From positions 1 to 17,996 of the forward strand of contig CAMMMI010000027.1 of assembly GCA_946497905.1 (NCBI GenBank): DNA of 17,996 bases, given 5' to 3'. The translations under genes and the position numbers were made by a program. A model generated the notes under the pieces. The model did not search any database, had not been told where the DNA came from, and saw nothing but the letters and a program-made list of their open reading frames with translations. Source of the DNA: an uncultured Clostridium sp. (GTDB taxonomy: Bacteria > Bacillota > Clostridia > TANB77 > CAG-508). Below are positions 1-6,478 of the stretch, piece by piece (the stretch's first letter is position 1; every line of letters starts with the position of its first letter).

Positions 1-131
1 TTATTTAAGTATATACATTTATTTTTTATCAATTTAGTACGTAAACGTGTAGAAATATTAAATTCCTGATTTAACACATCATTTACACATTTATATAAAT
101 TATTTTTATTTATGTATTTTAATAACATCAT
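1..131 (-). CDS. RluA-family pseudouridine synthase, N-terminal fragment
   Basis: Leftward gene that runs off the left edge; only its first 43 codons are present. The start ATG at 131-129 follows AGAAGGG on the minus strand (about 138-144) with 6 bases of spacing; a second ATG follows directly. The visible part looks like the S4 RNA-binding segment that opens RluA/RluD-type 23S rRNA pseudouridine synthases: a short basic lead, then a stretch with VNDVL, STRLRTKLIKNK and CIYLN, which fits the family pattern of 'leu-(S)-R-(L)-x-(T)-K-L-(K)-K-N-x-x-(I/L)-x-(L/V)-N'. In these enzymes S4 positions the catalytic domain on rRNA. The catalytic domain, with its RLD Asp, lies outside the window, so the assignment rests on the S4 pattern alone. 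A sigma-A promoter lies just upstream. Confidence 0.62.
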   Translation of the reverse strand, partial: MMLLKYINKNNLYKCVNDVLNQEFNISTRLRTKLIKNKCIYLN

Positions 132-163
132 TGAAGACCCTTCTTTAATTTAATATTTTTACT

Positions 164-192
164 ATTATATAAGATAAAAGTAGATATAGCAA
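164..192 (-). promoter_or_regulatory. sigma-A promoter for the left-edge pseudouridine synthase
   Basis: Read on the minus strand, TTGCTA (192-187) is followed by a 17-bp spacer and a perfect TATAAT (169-164). The start codon at 131 lies about 33 bases beyond the -10. It faces away from the promoter at 244-272, so 132-299 is a divergent control region. Confidence 0.6.
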
Positions 193-243
193 ATTTTTAT
201 ATAATAAATTATTAAATAAAATTTACACAAATAAAATAAATCA

Positions 244-272
244 TTGATTTTATTTAGATAAAAAGATATAAT
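244..272 (+). promoter_or_regulatory. sigma-A promoter for the small membrane protein and trmB
   Basis: TTGATT (244-249), 17-bp spacer, perfect TATAAT (267-272). It lies 27 bases before the start codon at 300 and probably drives both the small ORF and the overlapping trmB. Confidence 0.65.
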
Positions 273-299
273 ATACAAAAAGAGAAAGAGTGATGGTAT

Positions 300-530
300 A
301 TGAAGAGTGAAAAAGGATCAGTAACATTATTTGTATTAATAATATTGTTAGTAATTACAGCATTTTTTATAGGTATATATGTATTAAACAAAAATAAAAT
401 ATTAGAAGCACAAATAAATCAAGCAAGAATTGAAGAAAACTATAATAATACGAAAAAAATTGACCAAATATATGAAGAAGTATTAAGTAATGAAGAAATT
501 AATGGAGGAGAAAATGAGAATAAGATATAA
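300..530 (+). CDS. Small single-pass membrane protein, pseudopilin-like N-terminus
   Basis: 76-residue protein of unknown function. The N-terminus has a short charged lead (MKSEKG) followed at residues 6-28 by one long hydrophobic helix (SVTLFVLIILLVI...). The remainder, about 30-76, is hydrophilic, rich in Asn, Glu, Lys and Ile, and likely helical. The KGSVTLFVLI pattern resembles the N-termini of Clostridia pilin- or TadE-like proteins, but the Glu at position 5 of mature type IV pilins is absent, so a simple membrane anchor is equally possible. The Shine-Dalgarno is weak (AGAAAGAG about 10 bases upstream). Its last 17 bases overlap the preferred trmB start in another frame and contain the trmB ribosome binding site, so the two are probably translationally coupled. 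No known partner is visible. Confidence 0.6.
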   Translation: MKSEKGSVTLFVLIILLVITAFFIGIYVLNKNKILEAQINQARIEENYNNTKKIDQIYEEVLSNEEINGGENENKI

Positions 531-1176
531 AAAATGGGCAAGACCAGAATTAGAAGCAAGCAAATTTTATATAGATAATCCAGAAGATCTAAAAGGAAAT
601 TGGAAAGAAAAATTCAAGAACCAAAATAATCCAATACATCTAGAATTAGGATGTGGAAAGGGACAATTTATTTCTAATTTAGCTGTAAAACATCAGGATA
701 TAAATTATATTGCAATAGACCTAGTAGACGCGATGTTAGGACTAGCAAAAAGAAATGTAGAAAAAGTGTATAAAGAAAATAATTTAGAGCCAACTAATAT
801 ATATTTAACAAGATTTGATATAGAAAGAATTTTGTTGATATTAGATAAAAAAGATGAAATAGAAAGAATATATATAAATTTTTGTAATCCTTGGCCAAAA
901 GGCAAACATAGAAAGAAAAGGCTTACACATACAAGACAATTAGAAAAATACAAAGAATTTTTAAAATCTAATTCAGAAATATATTTCAAAACTGATGATG
1001 ACGATTTATTTAATTCAAGTTTAGGATATTTTGAAGAGACAGGATTTGAAATAGTAAAAAAAACATATGATTTACATAGTGAAAACATATTTCAAGAAAA
1101 TATAGAAACAGAGCATGAAAAAATGTTTTCAGAACAAGGAATAAAGATAAAGGCATTAATAGCAAAATTAAAATAA
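514..1176 (+). CDS. trmB: tRNA (guanine-N7)-methyltransferase TrmB
   Basis: Makes m7G46 in the tRNA variable loop using S-adenosylmethionine. I chose ATG 514 (220 residues) over the in-frame ATG at 490 because GGAGG (504-508) sits 5 bases before it and the product then begins MRIRYKKWA, matching the Bacillus TrmB start (MRMRHKPWA). The AdoMet-binding loop is LELGCGKGQFI (residues 43-53), followed by the acidic strand end IAIDL (66-70). The family signature is YINFCNPWPK (120-129) with the basic KHRKKRLTH tail, and FKTDDDDLF near residue 160 matches FKTDNRGLF of Bacillus. Length is normal. One oddity is that the Asp usual before PWPK is Asn125. The gene overlaps the small membrane protein gene by 17 bases and is followed 45 bases later by the DUF4116 gene. 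Confidence 0.93.
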   Translation: MRIRYKKWARPELEASKFYIDNPEDLKGNWKEKFKNQNNPIHLELGCGKGQFISNLAVKHQDINYIAIDLVDAMLGLAKRNVEKVYKENNLEPTNIYLTRFDIERILLILDKKDEIERIYINFCNPWPKGKHRKKRLTHTRQLEKYKEFLKSNSEIYFKTDDDDLFNSSLGYFEETGFEIVKKTYDLHSENIFQENIETEHEKMFSEQGIKIKALIAKLK

Positions 1177-1221
1177 AATTCTAGTTATAATATATTATTA
1201 TGAAAAGAGATGAACTAAAAA

Positions 1222-1731
1222 ATGGATGTTGAAGACATAAAAAATCATTGTAATGATAAAGAATATATTATCGAAGCAGTAAAAGAGAATGGAAAATTAT
1301 TAGAATATGCATCAGAAGAACTAAAAAATGACAAAGAAGTAGTATTAGAAGCTTTAAATAATGATGGAGAAGCCTTAGAATTTGCAAGTAATAAATTAAA
1401 AGCAGACAAAGAAATTATAATGCTAGGCATAAAAAATGCACCTTGGACAATTTGTTATGCTTCAGACAAATTAAAAGCAGATAAAGAAGTAATGCAAGAA
1501 TGTTGCAAAAATTATGGACAAGCTTTATATTTTGCGAGTGAAGACCTAAGGGATGACAAAGAAATTGTCAAAGAAGCAGTAACTAATAAAGGAATTATAA
1601 TAAAATATGCAAGCAGTAGATTAAGGGATGATAAAGAATTAGCAACAATTGCAGTAAAACAAAATAAAGACTCATATCATTTTATTACAAAGAACTTACA
1701 ACAAGATGAAGAAATTAAAAATTTACTATAA
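1222..1731 (+). CDS. DUF4116 tandem-repeat protein
   Basis: 169-residue cytoplasmic protein made almost wholly of a 25-residue repeat of the DUF4116 type. After an 11-residue lead, six full units start at residues 12, 37, 62, 87, 112 and 137, and an 8-residue part-unit starts at 162. Each opens with D-K-E-(V/I), continues to a small-residue/NG turn, and usually has (Y/F)-A-S-x-x-L-(K/R) in its second half; units 3-5 are the most divergent at the turn. The pattern suggests stacked helix pairs forming a solenoid, as expected for a protein- or ligand-binding scaffold; no catalytic residues stand out. Function is unknown. There is no signal peptide or membrane segment. It may be co-transcribed with trmB (45-base gap), and a long hairpin follows it. 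Confidence 0.82.
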   Translation: MDVEDIKNHCNDKEYIIEAVKENGKLLEYASEELKNDKEVVLEALNNDGEALEFASNKLKADKEIIMLGIKNAPWTICYASDKLKADKEVMQECCKNYGQALYFASEDLRDDKEIVKEAVTNKGIIIKYASSRLRDDKELATIAVKQNKDSYHFITKNLQQDEEIKNLL

Positions 1732-1745
1732 AAACTAATCAACAA

Positions 1746-1805
1746 AAGAGTATATTATACTTGAATCATAAATTTTAATTATAATTCAAAGTATAATGTA
1801 CTCTT
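1746..1805. terminator. Long hairpin between convergent DUF4116 and gatD genes
   Basis: Inverted repeat with arms 1746-1766 and 1784-1805 and a 17-base loop. The arms pair over about 21 bp with one bulged A and one mismatch. It lies between two genes that converge, so it probably stops transcription from both sides, but neither side has a clean run of U after the stem. A smaller perfect hairpin (TGATATAT, 1813-1820 with 1828-1835) follows. Confidence 0.5.
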
Positions 1806-1906
1806 CTATTAATGATATATGTAAAAAATATATCAAAAGACTGTCAAGGATGAAGACATAGTAGTAAAATTATATAAATAGAAAATAGGACAATAGAAGA
1901 TAAATA

Positions 1907-2656
1907 TCAATTATGTTGTGGTAAAAATTGATTAAATAATTGTTCACGGCATAAATTTTCAAACTTATCATCAAGATTTTCTAAAATAATATTTTCGTTA
2001 TATTTTCTATCTAAGCAATATTTTATTATATAATCAGCAAGTTCTGGATTTTTTGAAAGTAAAGGACCATGTAAATAAGTTCCTATAACATTATCTTTAA
2101 AAAAACCTTCTTGAGTATCGCCAAACTTATTTCCATTACCATATAAAACATTTCCAAAAGGAGATGAAATATTAAATGTTTGTCCACCATGATTTTCAAA
2201 ACCAATCACTTTAGTAGTTAAATTGTTTAAAGTAACATCAATTACAATATTTCCAATACATCTTTTTTTTCTATCATTGATAGCTTCTGTATAATAATCA
2301 AAAACTTCTAATCCTGGTATAATATTACCATCAACATCTTTATAATATTTACCAAACAATTGATAAGCCCCACAAATAAGTAAGAAAAAAACATTATTAT
2401 CAATAGCTTTTCTAATATCATCCTTATATTGTATTAAATCTTTAGCCAAAATACTTTGTTCTTGATCAGCGCCACCACCAGCAAAAATTAAATCATAATC
2501 ACAAAAATTAGGTTCAGAATCACCAATGGTATATTCTTCAATAATGCAGTTAATTCCTCTTTTTTCTAATCTATACTTTAAAATTTGTATATTACCAAAA
2601 TCGCCATAAAGTTCTAAAATATCAGGATATAAATATAATATTTTAAGTTCTTTCAT
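1907..2656 (-). CDS. gatD: Lipid II isoglutaminyl synthase, glutaminase subunit GatD
   Basis: Class I glutamine amidotransferase of the cobyric-acid-synthase-like type. It hydrolyses glutamine and passes ammonia to MurT, which amidates the alpha-carboxyl of D-Glu2 in the lipid II stem peptide, giving D-isoglutamine. The 249-residue length is typical. Visible features: N-terminal LKILYLYPDILELYGDFGN; FAGGGADQEQ (58-67); the nucleophile Cys95 in LLICGAYQLFG; Arg129 in the region where Staphylococcus GatD binds glutamine; GFENHGG (152-158); and the catalytic His196 in GTYLHGPLLSKNPELAD. AGAAGGGA lies 8-11 bases upstream of the ATG. It is downstream of murT in the same direction, separated by 118 bases that are almost entirely a palindromic repeat. 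Confidence 0.93.
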   Translation of the reverse strand: MKELKILYLYPDILELYGDFGNIQILKYRLEKRGINCIIEEYTIGDSEPNFCDYDLIFAGGGADQEQSILAKDLIQYKDDIRKAIDNNVFFLLICGAYQLFGKYYKDVDGNIIPGLEVFDYYTEAINDRKKRCIGNIVIDVTLNNLTTKVIGFENHGGQTFNISSPFGNVLYGNGNKFGDTQEGFFKDNVIGTYLHGPLLSKNPELADYIIKYCLDRKYNENIILENLDDKFENLCREQLFNQFLPQHN

Positions 2657-2675
2657 TTTTCAAAATTCCCTTCTT

Positions 2676-2774
2676 GTGCCAAAGGGGACGGGTTATTTTG
2701 GCACACTTATTTATTATTAATCAAATTCAAATTTACCAACAGAGTGTGCCAAAATAGCCCGTCCCCTTTGGCAC
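2676..2774. repeat. GGGGACG-type palindromic repeat inside the murT-gatD operon
   Basis: Two 31-base arms (2676-2706 and 2744-2774) are inverted copies differing at one base, around a 37-base AT-rich loop. Each arm is also an imperfect palindrome: it opens GTGCCAAA and ends TTTTGGCAC, with the core GGGGACGGG. So each arm can fold alone, or the two can pair into a long hairpin. The right arm ends on the base next to the murT stop codon (2775). The sequence is far more GC-rich than its surroundings. Layout and core resemble REP/BIME-like elements mobilised by REP-associated tyrosine transposases, but no such gene is in this window. Confidence 0.85.
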
Positions 2775-4088
2775 TTATTTTGACAAGAGTTCTTTTCTTG
2801 TTGGTTGTAAAGCTGTATAATTTGCAATAACATATTTTTTAGAATTAGTAGAGTATAGATCATTTACAGCGTCATTTAAACTCAAATATGGAAAAATCTT
2901 ACTACTATCAAATCCAGCAGTTTTTATTCTTATTGCAATGTCATAAGCTCTAGTACCAGAAGTTATAATTCTAGTAACATTTTTTAATTCATCAAAATTA
3001 ATATCCCAAATCCAAGATACATCATGACCATCTGCTAAATTATCATTTAATACAAATAGCAATTCTTTTTTATCGTCATCTTCATTTAATATTCTAAGAC
3101 TTACATTTGCACCAGTTGGATTTTTAGCTAAATTAATTATAGTTGTATTTCCTTTTATTTCTAATTCTTCTAGCCTACCATTATTAAGTTGAAATTCAGA
3201 AAGTGCATATTTTACAATATTTCTATCTATGTTATATAAACTTACACAAGCAATAACAGCTGTAAAATTATAAATATTGTATATACTATTGAATTTAGTA
3301 GTATAAGTAAAATTGTCAATTTCGAAACTTTTATTTTTTAAATCAACATTTGTTGCTAATTTATAAATTTTATTTTTACCATAATCACAATTAGGACACT
3401 CAAATTTTCCTATATGAGAATATTGATAATATTCATATTCAAGTTTGGTATTACAAAATGGACAGAATTTTCCTTCTCCAGCTTCTTTTATTTTTGTAGT
3501 TGCAAATGCATATTTTTCAACACTGTAATAATATATATTTTCATTTGTAGGATTAGCTTTTGCAAGTCTTGAAACATTAGGATCATCACTGTTTAGTACT
3601 AAATTTCCAGTGTAAGTTTTTAAAAATTCATTAATTCTTAGTATTAATGATTCAACTTCACCATTTCTATCTAATTGATCCCTAAAAAAGTTAAGAACTA
3701 CTAATGTATCTAATTTTAAATCTCTAAAAACCACAGGAACATAACTCTCATCTACTTCAAACACCAAGTAATCAGCCTTTATCTTACCTGTTAAAGAACA
3801 GTTTTTCATTAAAGTTGAAAGTATTCCAGTTTCCATGTTATTTCCTTCAACATTACTTATTACTCTACAGCCAGCTTTTTTTAAAACATATCCAATAGCA
3901 TTATTTGTCATTGTTTTTCCATTTGTAGCTGTAACAGCAATTATTGGACAATTAATTTTGAAATATTTAAAAATATTAGGATTCCAATCAAATGCCAATT
4001 TTCCTAGAAAATTACCGCCATTTTTTCTGAGAATTTTTAATCCTATATTTAAAATTTTAATTATTAATATTATAAAAAAGTTTTTCAT
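2775..4088 (-). CDS. murT: Lipid II isoglutaminyl synthase, Mur-ligase subunit MurT
   Basis: ATP-dependent ligase subunit that activates D-Glu2 of lipid II as an acyl phosphate and joins it to ammonia from GatD. The 437-residue length matches the family. A short hydrophobic N-terminus (1-20) is followed by the Mur-ligase P-loop at 54-61, ATNGKTMT, where the family usually has GTNGKTTT. FEVDES (110-115) and NFFRDQLDRNGE (133-144) are Mur-ligase central-domain motifs. The MurT-specific zinc ribbon is complete: Cys209, Cys212, Cys231 and Cys234. The C-terminal DUF1727 domain carries INLAKNPTGAN (318-328) and NDNLADGHDVSW (348-359); the Asp that completes the GatD catalytic triad across the interface lies in this motif. 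TAAGGAGA is 6 bases before the ATG. gatD follows. Confidence 0.95.
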   Translation of the reverse strand: MKNFFIILIIKILNIGLKILRKNGGNFLGKLAFDWNPNIFKYFKINCPIIAVTATNGKTMTNNAIGYVLKKAGCRVISNVEGNNMETGILSTLMKNCSLTGKIKADYLVFEVDESYVPVVFRDLKLDTLVVLNFFRDQLDRNGEVESLILRINEFLKTYTGNLVLNSDDPNVSRLAKANPTNENIYYYSVEKYAFATTKIKEAGEGKFCPFCNTKLEYEYYQYSHIGKFECPNCDYGKNKIYKLATNVDLKNKSFEIDNFTYTTKFNSIYNIYNFTAVIACVSLYNIDRNIVKYALSEFQLNNGRLEELEIKGNTTIINLAKNPTGANVSLRILNEDDDKKELLFVLNDNLADGHDVSWIWDINFDELKNVTRIITSGTRAYDIAIRIKTAGFDSSKIFPYLSLNDAVNDLYSTNSKKYVIANYTALQPTRKELLSK

Positions 4089-4112
4089 ATAAAATCTCCT
4101 TAATTTTGATAA

Positions 4113-4141
4113 ATTATATCATATGATAAAAGACATATCAA
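4113..4141 (-). promoter_or_regulatory. sigma-A promoter for murT-gatD
   Basis: On the minus strand TTGATA (4141-4136), a 17-bp spacer and perfect TATAAT (4118-4113), 24 bases before the murT ATG. Confidence 0.65.
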
Positions 4142-4180
4142 TAAACATTTTTAATTTCCTGTTAATTTGGTTGCTACTAG

Positions 4181-4260
4181 TTACAATTCACAGCCATATC
4201 AAGGATAATAACAGCAATAAATATAGTATTTTGAATGCGATTGGAGTAATTTTAGAAATT
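4181..4260 (+). repeat. Decayed relative of the palindromic element at 9552-9622
   Basis: Bases 4181-4199 match 9552-9570 at 16 of 19 positions (TTAC-ATT-ACAGC-ATAT core). The loop and start of the second arm also match: CAATAAATATAGTAT at 4215-4229 against CAATAAATATACTAT at 9585-9599. Spacing between the matches is 15 versus 14 bases. Here the arms no longer pair well, so this looks like an older, degraded copy. End point is approximate. Confidence 0.5.
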
Positions 4261-4280
4261 CTTTATTAATTTTTTGGAAA

Positions 4281-4320
4281 ATGTTCACGTTGAGCGAAGC
4301 GAAGACTAAGTGAAAACATA
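4281..4320. repeat. Imperfect hairpin with a GAGCGAAGCGAAG loop
   Basis: ATGTTCAC at the left pairs imperfectly with GTGAAAACAT at the right, around the relatively GC-rich GAGCGAAGCGAAG. A partial sequence relative, TTCACTTTGAGC...CTAAGT, lies near 7936-7952. Role unknown; it may be another dispersed intergenic repeat. Confidence 0.35.
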
Positions 4321-4342
4321 TAAATATAATTTTATTAAACTA

Positions 4343-4371
4343 TTGTAATTTAACTTAAATAATAGTATCAT
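4343..4371 (+). promoter_or_regulatory. Probable promoter for the UMPH-1-like nucleotidase
   Basis: TTGTAA (4343-4348), 17-bp spacer, TATCAT (4366-4371), 38 bases before the ATG. Four and five matches of six to sigma-A consensus. Confidence 0.45.
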
Positions 4372-4409
4372 ATAAAAAATATAAAAATCTTATAGAAAAG
4401 GAATAAAAA

Positions 4410-5183
4410 ATGATAAATTTAAGTTTAGAAAACAAAAATTTTTATGTAGCAATAGATTTTGATAAAACAATAACATCATATAAAAGTCCAGACTCATGGG
4501 CAAGTGTTGCACAAACTAAGTTTGTAGGTCAAGAAATAGTAAAAGAAATGGATGAATTATATGAGAAATATAGGCCAATAGAAATGGATTATTCAATTGG
4601 TACAAATGACAAACAAATATACATGAAAAAATGGTATGAAGATTGTATGGATTTATATCATAAATATAATCTAACTGAACAAAAAATGCATCAATCCATA
4701 CAAAGTAGTAATATGTATTTTAGAAGTGGAGCAAAAGAATTTTTAGAATTAATGTATAAAAATAATATTCCGGTTGTTATTTTATCAGCAGGTATAGGGA
4801 ATGCAATTAAACAATTTTTAAATGATAATAATTGTTTATCAGAAAATATGTATATTATAAGCAATTTTATAGAATTTGACAAAAATGGAAAAGCGAAAAA
4901 ATTTGACAATTCTAAAATAATTCATACATTAAATAAAAATATGAAAGGTCATCTGCCAAAAGAATTTGAAGAAAAATTAGTAGATAAAAAATATAGATTA
5001 CTTGTAGGGGATTTAATAGAAGATATTAAAATGGTTGATGAAAATGAATTAGATAAAACATTAAAAATAGGTTTTTTAGAAGATAACATAGAGAATAATC
5101 TTGAAATATATAAAAAATACTTTGATGTTGTTTTACAAGGTGAAGAAGCAACTTTTTATCAAATTGTTAAATTGTTTTGTTAA
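4410..5183 (+). CDS. UMPH-1 / cytosolic 5'-nucleotidase III-like HAD phosphatase
   Basis: 257-residue HAD-superfamily enzyme expected to remove phosphate from a nucleoside 5'-monophosphate. HAD motif I is AIDFDKTIT with nucleophile Asp16 and acid/base Asp18. Motif II is VVILSAGIGNAIKQFL with Ser126. The motif III region IIHTLNKN has Lys176, and motif IV is LLVGDLIEDIKMVD with Asp201 and Asp205. SAGIG, SNFIEFD, IHTLNK and LKIGFLEDNIENNLEIY line up in order with human NT5C3 as I recall it (SAGIG, SNFMDFD, IHVFNK, LKIGYLNDRVDELLEKY), so homology runs from motif II to the C-terminus and is not confined to HAD motifs. NT5C3 acts on pyrimidine monophosphates and NT5C3B on 7-methyl-GMP; which applies here is unknown. 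AAAAGGAAT precedes the ATG. Confidence 0.8.
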   Translation: MINLSLENKNFYVAIDFDKTITSYKSPDSWASVAQTKFVGQEIVKEMDELYEKYRPIEMDYSIGTNDKQIYMKKWYEDCMDLYHKYNLTEQKMHQSIQSSNMYFRSGAKEFLELMYKNNIPVVILSAGIGNAIKQFLNDNNCLSENMYIISNFIEFDKNGKAKKFDNSKIIHTLNKNMKGHLPKEFEEKLVDKKYRLLVGDLIEDIKMVDENELDKTLKIGFLEDNIENNLEIYKKYFDVVLQGEEATFYQIVKLFC

Positions 5184-5202
5184 ATTTTAATATTAAAATT
5201 TA
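5181..5202. terminator. Perfect 22-bp AT palindrome over the nucleotidase stop codon
   Basis: TAAATTTTAAT followed by its exact inverse begins at the stop codon itself. With no GC pairs and no separate U-tract it would be a weak terminator at best; it may be a protein site or chance in AT-rich DNA. Confidence 0.3.
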
Positions 5203-5214
5203 AAGCTAGTGAGA

Positions 5215-5243
5215 TTGACAAGTATATTATGCAAATATATGAT
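5215..5243 (+). promoter_or_regulatory. sigma-A promoter for the VOC protein
   Basis: Perfect TTGACA (5215-5220), 17-bp spacer and TATGAT (5238-5243), 32 bases before the ATG. The gene therefore probably has its own transcript. Confidence 0.65.
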
Positions 5244-5275
5244 TACTTATACATTATAAAAAAAGGAGAAATAAA

Positions 5276-5695
5276 ATGAAATGGAATCAAATGTTACCAG
5301 AATTTGATGTTTTTAATTTGAAAAAAAGTTTAGAGTTTTATGTGAGTTTAATTGGATTTAAAATAATATATGATAGAAAAGAAGACAAATTTGCTTTTTT
5401 ACAACGTGAAAATGTTCAAATTATGATACAAGAAATTGACAAAGAAAACAATAAGTGGGGTACAGGAGAATTAAAATATCCACTTGGAGTTGGAATAAAC
5501 TTTCAGATTGATGTGACTAATATTGAAGAAATATATAACAAACTAAAAAATGCAAACTATAGTATATTTGTAGATATGGAAGAACATTGGTATAGAAAAG
5601 ATAACTTATTAATGGGGTGTAAAGAATTTTTAGTACAAGATCCAAATGGATATTTATTAAGATTTAGTCAAGATTTAGAAGAAAAAGAAATATAA
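5276..5695 (+). CDS. VOC-family (glyoxalase/bleomycin-resistance-like) protein
   Basis: 139-residue single-domain member of the vicinal-oxygen-chelate superfamily. It fits the bleomycin-resistance-like subgroup: MLPEFDVFNLKKSLEFYV at 5-22 is the first beta-alpha element with the typical 'V-x-(D/N)-L-x-x-S-(L)-x-F-Y' pattern. GFKIIYDRKEDKFAFL follows, then GVGINFQIDV (71-80), and the closing strand pair EHWYRKDN ... FLVQDPNGYLLRFSQDL (117-133). Proteins of this kind dimerise and either bind drugs such as bleomycin or catalyse glyoxalase-type reactions; substrate cannot be read from sequence and resistance should not be assumed. AAAAGGAG lies upstream of the ATG. It converges on the DUF4130 gene with only 21 bases between stop codons and no visible terminator. 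Confidence 0.85.
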   Translation: MKWNQMLPEFDVFNLKKSLEFYVSLIGFKIIYDRKEDKFAFLQRENVQIMIQEIDKENNKWGTGELKYPLGVGINFQIDVTNIEEIYNKLKNANYSIFVDMEEHWYRKDNLLMGCKEFLVQDPNGYLLRFSQDLEEKEI

Positions 5696-5716
5696 CCTTA
5701 AAGGAAAATTCAAAAA

Positions 5717-6478
5717 TTAATATTTCATTTCTATCAAATCTTTCCAATACTTTTTAGGCATGTATTGCATTTGGCATTTAGGATTTTTTCTTTCTTTAAT
5801 TGCAATAGTTTTAAAAAAAGCCTTCCACAGATTCTGATATAGTTTTTCATTTTCAGTAAATTGTGGAATATTTATATTTGTACTGTCAATTATTTCATAA
5901 GTTTGACCATTATATAAAAAACACAAATTTCTGTATTTATCATGAATAATAAAATATTGATTAGGAAGTCTATTAATAAAATGATGTCCTAAAGGTTCAA
6001 TTATATTATTATCTGGATGAATTGAAGCATAAAATAAATTGTCTTGTACTTCGACAAATCTAAGTAAGCCTTTTAATCTATGACACTCAAATAGAACCCT
6101 TTTTCTCATAGAGATAACTTTATATACATAAGAATTTGTTAACATGTTATTTATTTTAGAACCAAGTTCAAAACCTTCACATAAATATTTTAAAATATTT
6201 ATATCTTTATCTTTTTCATTTGATAAAAAGGCATTATATGAATTATATAACGCTTCATAACAAATATTTTTCTCAATACCTACAAAAACTCTTTTAGATT
6301 TTTCATAATTAGTATTTATATATAAAGTTTTATCTAAAAAATTAGGAATATATAAATCTTTAGAACATATTTGTTTAGGTAAAGTTTTATTTGAATAAAC
6401 ATCAAATAAAATAGTCAAAAAACCATCAAAAGTACCATCATAAATAAATGTTGTGTTTATAAGCTTCCAGTTAGACAT
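5717..6478 (-). CDS. DUF4130 / TIGR03915-type protein, partner of the radical SAM protein
   Basis: 253-residue protein resembling TIGR03915 (DUF4130), a poorly characterised family called 'probable DNA metabolism protein' and normally encoded beside a TIGR03916 radical SAM protein, as here. Recognisable segments are FIYDGTFDGFLTILFDVY (11-28), MRKRVLFECHRLKGLLRF (124-141), SIHPDNNIIEPLGHHFINRLPNQYFIIHD (152-180, with paired His165-His166), and the C-terminal LWKAFFKTIAIKERKNPKCQMQYMPKKYW (217-245). The His/Asp/Asn clusters could form an active or metal site, but no mechanism is established. The ATG lies 22 bases inside the end of the radical SAM gene, behind its own strong AAAGGAGGAT, so the two are co-transcribed and probably made in fixed ratio. 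No membrane or signal segment. Confidence 0.82.
   Translation of the reverse strand: MSNWKLINTTFIYDGTFDGFLTILFDVYSNKTLPKQICSKDLYIPNFLDKTLYINTNYEKSKRVFVGIEKNICYEALYNSYNAFLSNEKDKDINILKYLCEGFELGSKINNMLTNSYVYKVISMRKRVLFECHRLKGLLRFVEVQDNLFYASIHPDNNIIEPLGHHFINRLPNQYFIIHDKYRNLCFLYNGQTYEIIDSTNINIPQFTENEKLYQNLWKAFFKTIAIKERKNPKCQMQYMPKKYWKDLIEMKY

Larger units (their letters stand above)
4142..4342. other. Gene-free stretch between divergent murT and nucleotidase genes
   Basis: The whole gap between the two start codons is 4089-4409. Outside the two promoters it holds no ORF with a ribosome binding site. It contains a decayed copy of a palindromic element (4181-4260) and an imperfect hairpin (4281-4320). 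I see no tRNA, riboswitch or small gene. Confidence 0.5.

Noticed and set aside
490..516. Upstream ATG for trmB at 490
   Set aside because: The eight extra residues are not family-like and GGAGG lies within them, correctly placed for ATG 514.
705..1088. Minus-strand open frame within trmB
   Set aside because: Antisense shadow of a well-supported gene; composition is Phe/Ser/Leu-rich as expected from reversed Lys/Glu codons.
1840..1881. Short open stretch reading TVKDEDIVVKLYK before a stop, possibly a gene remnant
   Set aside because: Only 14 codons, in-frame stop just upstream at 1822-1824, and no identifiable parent gene in the window.
4410..5183. Functional link of the nucleotidase to trmB through 7-methyl-GMP salvage
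   Set aside because: The genes are 3 kb apart and separated by the oppositely oriented murT-gatD operon; substrate cannot be read from the sequence. Mentioned only as speculation.
5276..5695. Calling the VOC protein a bleomycin-resistance determinant
   Set aside because: The subgroup shares the fold and pattern, but most members are not resistance proteins and no drug-binding residues can be assigned.
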